From NCBI RefSeq assembly GCF_001510715.1, contig NZ_LMTJ01000003.1, positions 112,972 through 176,971 on the forward strand: 64,000 bases of DNA, read 5' to 3'. Position 1 is the first letter of the stretch. Each line of letters opens with the position of its first letter. The notes under the pieces were generated by a model, which made no database searches, was not told the origin of the DNA, and worked only from the letters and a program-made list of their open reading frames with translations. Positions 56,384-64,000 of the stretch are shown here, one piece after another. The translations under genes were made by a program, and so were the position numbers. The stretch is from Bacillus sp. FJAT-29814. GTDB lineage: Bacteria; Bacillota; Bacilli; Bacillales; Cytobacillaceae.

Positions 56384-56412
56384 TTGACGAAAAAGATATT
56401 TTATGATATTAA
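56384..56412 (+). promoter_or_regulatory. sigma-A-like promoter of htpG
   Basis: TTGACG (56384-56389) and TATTAA (56407-56412) are separated by 17 bp. Transcription would start about 56419, just before the CIRCE element. Confidence 0.5.
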
Positions 56413-56420
56413 AATAGTTG

Positions 56421-56447
56421 TTAGCACTCTAGGTTGATGAGTGCCAA
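56421..56447 (+). promoter_or_regulatory. CIRCE operator (HrcA) upstream of htpG
   Basis: TTAGCACTC (56421-56429), a 9-nt spacer, and GAGTGCCAA (56439-56447). This matches the CIRCE consensus TTAGCACTC-N9-GAGTGCTAA at 17 of 18 positions. It lies 59 nt before the htpG start, next to the predicted transcription start, so HrcA should repress htpG. Confidence 0.9.
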
Positions 56448-56506
56448 TTGATTTATTCACTTCCGGCAATTATGATGAATAGGTAGAAATGGAAGGAGAG
56501 AGCGGG

Positions 56507-58387
56507 ATGGAAACAAAACAATTTAAAGCCGAATCGAAACGTTTATTGGACATGATGATCAACTCGATTTACACGCATCGTGAAATTTTCCTGCGGGAGC
56601 TTATTTCCAACGCAAGCGATGCCATTGACAAAATTTATTATCGGGCGTTAACGGATGATTCCTTGACCTTTGACAAAGACAATTACTACATAAAGGTGGC
56701 TGCCGATAAGGACAATCGAACTTTGAAAATTATTGATACTGGGATTGGGATGACCAAGGAAGAATTGGAAAACAATCTAGGTACAATTGCGAAAAGCGGT
56801 TCACTAGCCTTCAAATCGGAGAACGAGTTAAAGGACGGCTATGATATTATCGGCCAGTTTGGTGTCGGTTTCTATTCTGCGTTTATGGTTGCCGATGTGG
56901 TCACTGTGATTAGCAAGGCATTAGGCAGCGGCGAAGCATATAAATGGGAATCAAAGGGTGCAGATGGGTATACCATCGAACCATGTGAGAAAGACTCAGT
57001 GGGTACCGAGATTATTTTAAAAATCAAGGAAAATACCGAGGATGAAAATTATGATGAGTTTCTTGAGGAATACCGCCTAAAGTCGATTATCAAGAAATAC
57101 TCCGACTTTATCCGCTACCCGATAAAAATGGATGTCACCAATAGCCGGCCGAAAGAGGGCAGCGAAACGGAGTATGAAGAATACGTCGAAGAACAGACCG
57201 TTAACAGTATGGTGCCGATTTGGCGGAAAAATAAAAACGAACTAACGGACGAGGACTATAACAATTTCTATTCAGAAAAGCGCTATGGCTTCGACAAGCC
57301 GCTAAAACATATTCATATCAGCGTTGACGGCGCCGTCAGATATAATGCCATCCTTTATATTCCAGAAAATATTCCATTTGACTATTACTCTGCCGAATAT
57401 GAAAAGGGTTTAGAGTTGTATTCCAGCGGCGTGTTAATCATGAACAAGTGCGCCGACCTGCTTCCAGACTATTTCAGCTTTGTTAAGGGTATGGTCGATT
57501 CAGAGGACTTATCGCTTAACATTTCCCGTGAGATGCTGCAGCATGACCGCCAGTTAAAGCTGATCGCCAAGAACATCAACAAGAAAATTAAGAGTGAGCT
57601 ATTAAGCTTGTTAAAAAATGACCGTGAAAAATACGAGCAGTTTTACGGTGCGTTTGGCCGCCAGTTAAAATACGGTGTCTATAGCGATTTCGGTTCACAT
57701 AAAGACGAATTGCAGGACCTATTAATGTTCTATTCTTCCAAAGAGAAGAAGCTAGTTACATTAGATGAATATGTGTCCAGAATGCCGGAGGACCAAAAAT
57801 ACATCTTCTATGCTACCGGAGCCTCCAATGAGCGAATTGAAAAATTGCCGCAGACAGAGCTGGTGGCAGATAAAGGATTTGAGATTTTATACTTTACAGA
57901 TGAGATTGACGAGTTTGCCATCAGAATGTTGATGAGCTACAAGGAGAAAGAATTTAAATCCGTGTCCAGCGGCGATTTGGGCTTTGAAGCGGACGAGAAG
58001 GAACAGGAAGCTGCGTCCGAACAGCAGGACAACAAGGAATTGTTCGAGCGGATGAAGGGAATTTTGGCAGGCAAAGTGAAGGATGTCCGAGTATCCAAAC
58101 GTCTGAAGTCACATCCGGTATGTTTATCGACTGACGGCGATGTCTCCATCGAGATGGAGAAGATTTTGAGTGCGATGCCGAACAACCAAAACATCAAGGC
58201 CGAAAAAGTATTGGAAATCAACGTCAACCACGAGGTTTTTGATGCGTTGAAGGATGCATTTGCCTCCGACCAAGACAAACTTGGACTCTATACCCATCTG
58301 CTGTACAACCAAGCCCTGTTGATCGAAGGGTTGCCAGTCGAGGACCCGGTAGAGTTTACCAACAATATTTGCAAAATTATGGTGTAA
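56507..58387 (+). CDS. htpG: Hsp90-family chaperone HtpG
   Basis: This 626-residue molecular chaperone matches B. subtilis HtpG in length. The N-terminal GHKL ATPase has [16 protein letters not shown] (about 27-42), [11 protein letters not shown], and [12 protein letters not shown] (about 116-127). The middle domain has the conserved [20 protein letters not shown] (about 324-343). The C-terminal dimer domain begins after an acidic linker ([15 protein letters not shown]). I chose ATG at 56507, 8 nt after AAGGAG. The upstream ATG at 56489 precedes that site. Its promoter region carries a CIRCE element. A terminator follows. Confidence 0.97.
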   Translation: METKQFKAESKRLLDMMINSIYTHREIFLRELISNASDAIDKIYYRALTDDSLTFDKDNYYIKVAADKDNRTLKIIDTGIGMTKEELENNLGTIAKSGSLAFKSENELKDGYDIIGQFGVGFYSAFMVADVVTVISKALGSGEAYKWESKGADGYTIEPCEKDSVGTEIILKIKENTEDENYDEFLEEYRLKSIIKKYSDFIRYPIKMDVTNSRPKEGSETEYEEYVEEQTVNSMVPIWRKNKNELTDEDYNNFYSEKRYGFDKPLKHIHISVDGAVRYNAILYIPENIPFDYYSAEYEKGLELYSSGVLIMNKCADLLPDYFSFVKGMVDSEDLSLNISREMLQHDRQLKLIAKNINKKIKSELLSLLKNDREKYEQFYGAFGRQLKYGVYSDFGSHKDELQDLLMFYSSKEKKLVTLDEYVSRMPEDQKYIFYATGASNERIEKLPQTELVADKGFEILYFTDEIDEFAIRMLMSYKEKEFKSVSSGDLGFEADEKEQEAASEQQDNKELFERMKGILAGKVKDVRVSKRLKSHPVCLSTDGDVSIEMEKILSAMPNNQNIKAEKVLEINVNHEVFDALKDAFASDQDKLGLYTHLLYNQALLIEGLPVEDPVEFTNNICKIMV

Positions 58388-58398
58388 AGAATGGGGAA

Positions 58399-58437
58399 GG
58401 ATTGCCGTATGTGGGATGTGCGCGGCAATCCTTTTTT
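58399..58437 (+). terminator. terminator after htpG
   Basis: GGATTGCCG (58399-58407) pairs with CGGCAATCC (58423-58431), then TTTTTT. Confidence 0.88.
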
Positions 58438-58540
58438 GTTTTTGGAAGGACAGAACTGAGCGGGTTCGAGGTTAAAAGGTCTTTTGAATTGTAATTATCT
58501 AGAAAATGAAAGGCGAAATCCTCTAGAAAGAGGTGGTATC

Positions 58541-58710
58541 TGTCCTTCATAGGCTCGATGCAGGACAAGTTTAATTAAAAGTGCGGTCAAAACGGTCTTC
58601 ATAGGTCGAATGAAGCACAAAATCAGCTGAGTAGTTGCTAAAAATGCCGTTCATAAGCCCAATGAAGGACAAAATTAAGTGAAATTAGGAGAAATTGTCC
58701 TTCATCTCGG
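58541..58710. repeat. degenerate 52-nt-period hairpin repeats
   Basis: Four related copies with TTCAT at 58546, 58598, 58650 and 58701, so the spacing is 51-52 nt. The fuller copies pair a TCCTTCAT-like left arm with an ATGAAGGAC-like right arm about 15 nt later, giving small hairpins. A right-arm fragment (AAGGACAGAA) also lies at 58446. Not coding. Confidence 0.7.
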
Positions 58711-58721
58711 GTGCCAAAAAA

Positions 58722-58860
58722 TATATCTGCGGTAAAATCAAATATATCTGCGATAATTTCAATATATCTGCGATAGTCGCAATTATATCTGCGATAGTCG
58801 CAATTATATCTGCGATAATTTCAGTATATCCGCGATAATCCGAATATATCTGCGATTCGC
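58722..58860. repeat. seven-copy 20/21-nt tandem repeat
   Basis: The word TATATCTGCG (one copy with CCGCG) recurs at 58722, 58743, 58763, 58784, 58805, 58825 and 58845. Spacings are 21, 20, 21, 21, 20, 20. Between copies is ATAATTTCAA or ATAGTCGCAAT. This is close to two turns of DNA per unit, so all copies face the same side of the helix. Confidence 0.9.
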
Positions 58861-58913
58861 CCCAAAACCCTCTAAACCAACAAAATGACACCACAAACCC
58901 TATTCAAAAAAAC

Positions 58914-59774
58914 TCAGTGCGGCCCGCCGCCATCCACATATTTCCCGTAATCCGGTACAGCAAGCCTGTCAAACTCGTTAACCAGCCTCCGAAGTCCGAT
59001 CGATAGCGCATCACCTGCAACAGGTGCCCCATGCCCGACAACAGCAACAGAAGGGTTCAATTCGGCCAGCCGTTGAACAGAGTTCTTTGCCGCCTGCCAA
59101 TCGGTCGTGAGGTACCGGGGCGGACCGTTGATTTCCTGCTCCTGCGTCAATACCTTATATAAAGTATCCTGTTTTACATTTATAAACGCATCACCAGCAA
59201 TCAAAGCCCGGTCGGAATCCCTAAAAAAGGAAACATGACCAGGCGAGTGGCCTGGTGTGTGAATCCAGCGGAACCCATCTAAAAACGGCACGGTTCCATC
59301 GGCAGGCAGCTTTTCAACTTGATTCCCCAGGTTAATTGGCTCATTCGGAAACATTGGCGACATTTTGGCCACCATGCCGCCCTCGACCGTCGGGTCCGGT
59401 TCCGGGTAACTCTGACGGCCGGTTAAAAACGGAAGTTCCATCTCATGAGCGAACACCGGAACTTGCCAATGCTTAACAAGCTCCACAATGGCTCCAACAT
59501 GATCAAAATGCCCATGCGTTAAAATAATCGCTTTCGGTCGGCTTCCGCTTCCAAACCGTTCCTCTGCAACCCTTATAATTTCCTCTGCTGACTCCGGCAT
59601 TCCGGCATCCACCAAAACATACTCGTTTCGATCCGGGTTTCCCACTAAACATATATTGACAATTTGGATGGTATGAGAATAAATATCTGGTAACACTTCA
59701 ATTCCAATACCACTAGCAATGGAAGTGGCCGGAATAAACTTGTAATCACTTCCGTAGGACATCTCTTGATCCAT
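58914..59774 (-). CDS. metallo-beta-lactamase-fold hydrolase
   Basis: This roughly 286-residue MBL-fold protein has the metal motif HGHFDH in ILTHGHFDHVGAI (about 83-95), a later histidine in WIHTPGHSPGHVSF, an aspartate in LIAGDAFINV, and a final histidine in VVGHGAPV. Such folds act as lactonases, glyoxalase II or thioesterases; nothing picks one. I chose ATG at 59774, 8 nt after AAGGAGG. The longer frame to 59822 lacks a site. It is monocistronic. A polar Tyr/Gly-rich tail (YGKYVDGGGPH) ends it. Confidence 0.8.
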   Translation of the reverse strand: MDQEMSYGSDYKFIPATSIASGIGIEVLPDIYSHTIQIVNICLVGNPDRNEYVLVDAGMPESAEEIIRVAEERFGSGSRPKAIILTHGHFDHVGAIVELVKHWQVPVFAHEMELPFLTGRQSYPEPDPTVEGGMVAKMSPMFPNEPINLGNQVEKLPADGTVPFLDGFRWIHTPGHSPGHVSFFRDSDRALIAGDAFINVKQDTLYKVLTQEQEINGPPRYLTTDWQAAKNSVQRLAELNPSVAVVGHGAPVAGDALSIGLRRLVNEFDRLAVPDYGKYVDGGGPH

Positions 59775-59920
59775 CGGATTACCTCCTTTTTTAAGCAACA
59801 TTAGTTTTTCACGTCTTGACAAAAATATCCCTAATATACCAATGGAATCAAATTATTTCCAGTTCTAGGCAAAACGTCTATAATACTAATGTAGCTGTGT
59901 TTAACGAGGGGTGGATTTCA

Positions 59921-61528
59921 ATGAAATACAAGCAAAAGTCGCGACGGATGTGGCGGATTTTGTCCTTTGCACTGTCTGTTTTCCTAAGAGTGTACTGGTA
60001 CAAGTTGATGAAAAAATCCGAAATAGAGCGGGAAAAGCTATGGGGGAATATTGGACAAGAGTTTCGGCAATTGCTATTTGATTTAGAGGGATTGTTAATA
60101 AAAGTCGGTCAATTTTTAAGTATTCGGGCCGATTTGCTGCCCAATAGTTTTATAAGCCAAATACAGGACTTAGTCGATCAGGTGCCCCCCTCCAATTGGG
60201 AAGAAATCATAGTGGTCATTGAAAAAGAATGGGGCGGACCGATTGAACAATTCATACAATCTATTGACCCTAAAGCAGTAGCTTCTGCTTCCATTGGCGA
60301 GGTTTACCGCGGCATACTCAAAGATGGAACAGAAGTGGCTGTCAAGGTGCAGCGTCCTATGATAAAGTCGATTATTACGACTGATTTTCGGGCATTGTCG
60401 ATTATTATTTGGTTTGCCGATCATTTTGCGCCTGTGCCAAAGGGATTTATTAATTTTAAGATGTTATTTCAGGAACTAAAAACTGTGATTGAAAAAGAAG
60501 TGGATTTCAAAAAGGAACTGGAAGCCATCCAACATTTCCGCCATCGTTTCCAGTCCTTTCAAGGGCTCGCCATTCCTAAAACCTATCCCAATCTATCAAC
60601 CTCGAAAGTGTTGGTCATGGAATGGGTGGAAGGGGCAAGGATTACTGACCTCGACTTCTTGGAGCAAAACTCAATCGACAGGGCTGAGTTAGCACAGCGG
60701 TTATTCCGCTTGTTTATCCCACAATGGTTGGAGGCCGGTATCTTTCATGCAGACCCACACGCTGGGAACGTACTGGTGAAGGCGGATGGCACCATCATCC
60801 TTTTGGACTTTGGCATGGTCGGGGAGATTTCGAAAAAAGATGCGCTGAATTTCCAGGACCTGATTCAAGCGATATTGGCAAAAAACTATGCCATGGCAGT
60901 CAAAGTTTTAATAGATTTGGGTTTTATTCAACCTGGCGCCAACACAAAAGCCATTGAGCCGGTATTAAAAGAAGCCTTTTCTTTTGATTTTAATCAGTTG
61001 AAGGAGATGGACCTGTTTCAGGTAAAAAAAGACCTGAATGAAATGATTAAATCACTGCCAATCCAGGTTCCAACCAGATTTATTTTCCTTGGCCGATCAT
61101 TCGTAACCATTGAGGGGATGCTTCATAGCATTAGCCCGGACCAGGAATTGCTTGAGATCGCAAAACCCGCTTTTATCGATTGGCTGAATCATGGCAATCA
61201 AAGTAAATGGAAGCTGGTATTAAAATGGATTCATTCCCAGCCGGTTTTTCAAATCTTTCATTCTATTACCGATTTGCTTGAGGCGCCGAATCGTTACCTT
61301 GAGCAAACTCAGGCACTCAAGCAAAGAGAGTTTTACTTTACCAAATTTGAAAATCAGAAGAAACAGGCATTTTTTCTGGCGATCCTGGGAGTGGCCGGAG
61401 TTTTTGCTGGTCTGTCTATTAACGAAGAGATCCTTTGGAAAGGGGCAGTCGGAATCGTCGGTCTTTCTATTATCACCTACTTCATTACTAATAAAAATCA
61501 GAAAAAATGGTTAAAAGGCGGAGAATGA
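59921..61528 (+). CDS. ABC1/UbiB-family atypical kinase
   Basis: This 535-residue protein of the ABC1/AarF/UbiB family has the KxGQ motif KVGQFLSIRADLLP (about 56-69), the Ala-rich loop ASASIGEVYRG (about 121-131), the lysine VAVKVQRP, HADPHAGNVLV (about 278-288) and the DFG-like LLDFGMVGE. Two hydrophobic helices end it (about 485-525). Bacillus members may act on lipid or quinone metabolism, with an unknown substrate. I chose ATG at 59921, 7 nt after GAGGGG. The frame upstream to 59816 has no site. Confidence 0.85.
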   Translation: MKYKQKSRRMWRILSFALSVFLRVYWYKLMKKSEIEREKLWGNIGQEFRQLLFDLEGLLIKVGQFLSIRADLLPNSFISQIQDLVDQVPPSNWEEIIVVIEKEWGGPIEQFIQSIDPKAVASASIGEVYRGILKDGTEVAVKVQRPMIKSIITTDFRALSIIIWFADHFAPVPKGFINFKMLFQELKTVIEKEVDFKKELEAIQHFRHRFQSFQGLAIPKTYPNLSTSKVLVMEWVEGARITDLDFLEQNSIDRAELAQRLFRLFIPQWLEAGIFHADPHAGNVLVKADGTIILLDFGMVGEISKKDALNFQDLIQAILAKNYAMAVKVLIDLGFIQPGANTKAIEPVLKEAFSFDFNQLKEMDLFQVKKDLNEMIKSLPIQVPTRFIFLGRSFVTIEGMLHSISPDQELLEIAKPAFIDWLNHGNQSKWKLVLKWIHSQPVFQIFHSITDLLEAPNRYLEQTQALKQREFYFTKFENQKKQAFFLAILGVAGVFAGLSINEEILWKGAVGIVGLSIITYFITNKNQKKWLKGGE

Positions 61529-61545
61529 ACGATTCACCGCCTTTT
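61513..61545. terminator. terminator over the end of the ABC1 gene
   Basis: AAAAGGCGG (61513-61521) pairs with CCGCCTTTT (61537-61545). It overlaps the stop codon of the ABC1 gene and lies 5 nt from the end of the convergent cation transporter gene. Confidence 0.8.
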
Positions 61546-61549
61546 CGCG

Positions 61550-62419
61550 TTAATTTGGCTCGACATGCACATGGACATCAAAAACATCATGTTTTTTGAT
61601 TAGCTCGTTCTCCACCTTTGTGGCTACATCATGCGCGTCCCGAATATTTAACGTGGAATTGACCAGTATGACGACATCGACCACGGCGCTGTTTCCGTAA
61701 TTTCGTGCTTTAATGTCCTTGATTCCTTTTACACCGGGAATTTCCTCAATCGTATTTTTAAAAGAATGCATTTCCTTCACATCAAATCCATCGGTCAAAC
61801 TATGGGAAGCGGAGCGGAAGATATCCCACGCCGTGTTACAAATAAGCAGTCCAACCACAATGGCAGTTACCGGGTCAAGCCAGGGAAGTTGAAATTGGGC
61901 GCCGATGATACCGATGGCCGTCCCAATACTGACCCAGGCATCGGAAAGATTATCCTTGGCTGCCGCCATTACCGCTTGGCTGTTGGTTTTTACAGCGAGC
62001 TTGCGATTATAGCGGTAAACAACATACATGACAATCGCACAAAATAAGCCGGTAACGGCCGCTATTGGATCAGGGGAGACACTTCTCCCATTCAACATGG
62101 TGGTTGCCGCAGCATATAGTACTTCAATCCCCACAGCCATCATAATAAACGAAGATACCATGGAGGCGACAGTTTCCGCTTTCCAATGACCGTAAGGGTG
62201 ATCTCGATCAGCAGGTTTTTGCGATAATTTCAACCCAATCAATACAACAATTGAAGCGAGGACATCGGTTGTATTATTAAGCCCGTCCGCCTTTAATGCT
62301 TCGGAATTTGTAAAAAAGCCGACTGTTAGCTTTAGTGCGGATAAACAAAGGTATGCCACTATACTAATAATTGCCCCTCGTTCGCCCTTTTTCAATTCCA
62401 GATACTTTTCTTGTTCCAT
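61550..62419 (-). CDS. CDF-family cation efflux transporter
   Basis: This 289-residue membrane protein has six helices. The metal sites are in ALKADGLNNTTDVLA (about 38-52) and DRDHPYGHWKAE (about 70-81), and ANDxxxD-like ADNLSDA appears as AAKDNLSDAWVS near 148-159. The cytoplasmic domain ends with the usual HDVFDVHVHVEPN. Transports a divalent cation (zinc, iron, manganese or cobalt) outward in exchange for protons. ATG at 62419 lies behind GGGGG; the upstream TTG is part of that site. Confidence 0.88.
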   Translation of the reverse strand: MEQEKYLELKKGERGAIISIVAYLCLSALKLTVGFFTNSEALKADGLNNTTDVLASIVVLIGLKLSQKPADRDHPYGHWKAETVASMVSSFIMMAVGIEVLYAAATTMLNGRSVSPDPIAAVTGLFCAIVMYVVYRYNRKLAVKTNSQAVMAAAKDNLSDAWVSIGTAIGIIGAQFQLPWLDPVTAIVVGLLICNTAWDIFRSASHSLTDGFDVKEMHSFKNTIEEIPGVKGIKDIKARNYGNSAVVDVVILVNSTLNIRDAHDVATKVENELIKKHDVFDVHVHVEPN

Positions 62420-62601
62420 TGTTAAAGCCCCCAATTTCTATTGCCATTATTATCTTAGCAATCGATAGTCGAGTGGGTCTAGAGCAACCTTTTTAGTCTC
62501 TTATTAAAATTATTGTAATAGCAAAAAATGTTTCGCTTGGGAAAAAATCATTGTCAACTTTTTTATCGGTAAAAAATTTTGAAAAATTGAAATATACATT
62601 A

Positions 62602-62630
62602 TTGACAAATTCCTATCGGTATAATAGGAT
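62602..62630 (+). promoter_or_regulatory. sigma-A-like promoter of the yezD-cysH-cysP operon with an inverted repeat
   Basis: TTGACA (62602-62607) and TAGGAT (62625-62630) are 17 bp apart. TCCTAT (62611-62616) and ATAGGA (62624-62629) form a 6-bp inverted repeat over the spacer and -10 element, a plausible operator for a sulfur regulator such as CymR; its identity is not proven. Confidence 0.55.
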
Positions 62631-62690
62631 TAATTTTAATATTAATTTAATTGCAAACGAGATAAAAGTTAAAAAAGGGGGGCGAATCGG

Positions 62691-62849
62691 CTGCGACCAA
62701 CAGAAGAATGGCATGAAATTGCCCAACATCTTCAGGCAATGCTAGAAAGTATTAAATTCGGATCAATTACACTAGTTGTCCAAGATGGGAAAGTAGTGCA
62801 AATTGAGAAAAATGAGAAGGTTCGTCTTCAAAACAATAAAACTCGCTGA
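62691..62849 (+). CDS. yezD: YezD-like small protein (DUF2292), CTG start
   Basis: This 52-residue protein matches YezD-type proteins found beside sulfur-assimilation genes. It shows WHEIAQHLQAMLESIKFGSI then TLVVQDGKVVQIEKNEKVRL, the family pattern. No ATG, GTG or TTG exists in frame: an in-frame TAA lies just upstream. The best start is CTG at 62691, 8 nt after AAGGGGGG. A terminator-like hairpin separates it from cysH. It is the first gene after the promoter at 62602. It is too short to appear in routine ORF lists. Confidence 0.7.
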   Translation: MRPTEEWHEIAQHLQAMLESIKFGSITLVVQDGKVVQIEKNEKVRLQNNKTR

Positions 62850-62862
62850 CTAGACAAACTAG

Positions 62863-62904
62863 AGGCGGTCTACACCTAATATGGTGGAAGACTGCCTTTT
62901 TTTA
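62863..62904 (+). terminator. terminator-like hairpin between yezD and cysH
   Basis: AGGCGGTCT (62863-62871) pairs with AGACTGCCT (62889-62897, one G-U pair), then a T run. It lies within the operon, so it may lower cysH expression relative to yezD. Confidence 0.7.
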
Positions 62905-62930
62905 TTGCCGAAATAGGAGGTTTAACGACT

Positions 62931-63647
62931 TTGACAAATACTGTGACATATGAAAATTGGAATCAAATATCCGAGAGCTTTTCAACAAACGATGAAACAA
63001 AAGGGGCCCGTGCCGTTTTGGAATGGGCGTATCGTCAATATTCAGAGGACAAAATTGTTTATGCTTCGAGCTTCGGGGCAGAGGCAATCGTGTTAATTGA
63101 TTTGATTTATCAGGTGAAGCCCGATGCCCATATCGTTTTTTTGGATACCGACCTTCATTTTCTCGAAACCTATGAAGTTATTGAAAAAATCGAGAAACGT
63201 TTCCCGTCATTGAAGATTGAAAAGAAGAAACCGGCGTTAACCCTGGACGAACAAGCGGCCCAGTATGGCTCGGCATTATGGAAACGGGAGCCGAACCAAT
63301 GCTGCCAGATCAGGAAGGTGATCCCGTTAAGAGAGACGCTGATCTCTAAGGATGCCTGGATTTCCGGCCTTCGCCGAGATCAATCGCCAACCAGGAAGGA
63401 TACCCTATTCCTAAACAAAGATGAAAAATTCAAAAATATTAAAATCTGTCCGTTAATTCATTGGACATGGGATGAGGTTTGGCAGTACATCAGAAGCCGA
63501 GACCTCCCGTACAACGAACTGCACGACCGGAATTACCCTAGCATCGGCTGCTTCCCATGTACACAGGCGGTCGGAAGTGATGGCGATTCCCGTGCCGGCC
63601 GCTGGAGCGGAAGCAGCAAGACAGAGTGTGGCTTGCACACATCTTAA
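62931..63647 (+). CDS. cysH: APS/PAPS reductase CysH (second copy)
   Basis: This 238-residue reductase produces sulfite for cysteine synthesis. It has the same layout as the copy at 51359: [59 protein letters not shown], and a catalytic ECGLHTS. TGA-type iron-sulfur pairs are both intact. It starts at TTG (62931), 10 nt after AGGAGG. It is followed by a cysP-like gene 13 nt later. The two copies differ in about half their residues. Confidence 0.9.
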   Translation: MTNTVTYENWNQISESFSTNDETKGARAVLEWAYRQYSEDKIVYASSFGAEAIVLIDLIYQVKPDAHIVFLDTDLHFLETYEVIEKIEKRFPSLKIEKKKPALTLDEQAAQYGSALWKREPNQCCQIRKVIPLRETLISKDAWISGLRRDQSPTRKDTLFLNKDEKFKNIKICPLIHWTWDEVWQYIRSRDLPYNELHDRNYPSIGCFPCTQAVGSDGDSRAGRWSGSSKTECGLHTS

Positions 63648-63660
63648 GGAGGGGATTCCT

Positions 63661-64000
63661 ACGGTAACCATCATTGCAGTTACAATCGGGTTGTTTTTTG
63701 CTGTCAATATTGGCGCGAGCGGGGCGGCGGCCTCAATGGGAATTTCCTATGGCGCCGGAGTAGTGAAGAAGCAATTGGCTTTATTTCTATGTGCCATCGC
63801 TGTTTTTCTGGGGGCATGGCTCGGCGGAGGTGAAGTGGTCAAAACAATTGGCAGTGGAATCGTGCCTAGCAGCACATTTACCAATGCGATTGCGTTAATC
63901 GTGTTGGCCTCAGCAGCGCTGTCATTATTCCTGGCAAATATCTTTGGAATCCCTCTATCCACGAGCGAAGTGGCGGTCGGCTCCGTTGTCGGAGCAGGGA
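63661..64000 (+). CDS. cysP: CysP-type sulfate permease (5' part), possible ACG start
   Basis: The first about 113 residues of a PiT-related permease, cut by the window end. It has NIGASGAAASMGISYGAG (a phosphate-permease-like loop), VVKTIGSGIVPSSTFTNAIA and FGIPLSTSEVAVGSVVGAG, with three helices visible. AAGGAGGGG at 63646-63654 is followed by no ATG, GTG or TTG. The best-placed codon is ACG at 63661. An in-frame GTG at 63628 lies inside cysH and has no site. In B. subtilis CysP takes up sulfate and follows cysH. sat and cysC would be expected beyond the edge. Confidence 0.75.

Noticed and set aside
58685..58894. Minus-strand ORF with IIADIIATIAD repeats
   Set aside because: It is the 20/21-nt DNA repeat read in one frame, and there is no ribosome binding site.
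62551..62745. 64-codon ORF before cysH
   Set aside because: It covers the promoter and its frame conflicts with the YezD-like protein, which has a clear family pattern.

Overview
The window is chromosomal DNA from an endospore-forming Bacillaceae member, most like Bacillus or Neobacillus. The evidence is a moderate-to-low G+C content, strong AGGAGG ribosome binding sites, frequent TTG and GTG starts, and many spore genes: a gerA-type germination operon, splA-splB, a YhcN-type lipoprotein, and DUF2642, DUF3231 and YqhV proteins. No tRNA, rRNA, CRISPR array, insertion sequence or prophage was seen. The genus is an inference from gene content.

Layout. 1-5.7 kb: three tightly coupled genes for a thiazole/oxazole-modified peptide (TOMM): a ThiF/E1-like maturation protein, a fused cyclodehydratase-YcaO protein and a SagB dehydrogenase. 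No complete precursor or exporter is visible, but the left edge carries the last codons of an ORF ending Cys-Ala-Gly-Ile-Gly-Val-Gly-Phe-Ile. 5.8-19.4 kb: mostly single housekeeping and secreted proteins (L,D-transpeptidase, AI-2E-family permease, RidA, Nudix, VOC, M1 peptidase, YhcN lipoprotein, DUF2935, GH27 glycosidase, phosphoesterase, flavin oxidoreductase, ROK kinase). 19.4-20.1 kb: an erythromycin-esterase gene wrecked by an internal deletion. 20.2-22.5 kb: a UV-repair operon splA-splB-uvsE, followed by a GH1 6-phospho-beta-glucosidase. 24-27.9 kb: a large M14 peptidase and a small alpha/beta hydrolase. 28-33.6 kb: a tripartite tricarboxylate transporter (tctC-tctB-tctA) with a cre-like site and its own two-component system. 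34.4-37.4 kb: the lactate-oxidation operon lutABC.

37.5-47.5 kb: an MFS pump, a DUF2642 protein, an ArsB/NhaD-like carrier, YqhV, a four-gene ger operon (A, C, small D, B), then a gene-poor block with a 52-nt tandem hairpin array and a dispersed repeat. 47.5-54.5 kb: a TauE/SafE permease, an MFS pump, and a sulfonate cluster resembling the yit region of Bacillus subtilis: phosphosulfolactate synthase, a histidine phosphatase where ComB would be expected, CysH, Sat and CysC, with a convergent YitE-like gene. 54.9-64 kb: a PAS sensor kinase, htpG behind a nearly perfect CIRCE operator, a second repeat-rich spacer, a metallo-beta-lactamase-fold hydrolase, an ABC1 kinase, a CDF cation transporter, and the start of a sulfate-assimilation operon (yezD-cysH-cysP) that runs off the right edge.

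Two sulfate-reduction modules therefore lie within 14 kb. The first probably makes sulfite for sulfolactate, the second for cysteine. The most interesting signals are the TOMM locus with its possible precursor tail, the histidine phosphatase replacing ComB, the CIRCE element on htpG, the phased 20/21-nt and 52-nt repeat arrays, and two sulfur genes that seem to start at CTG and ACG.
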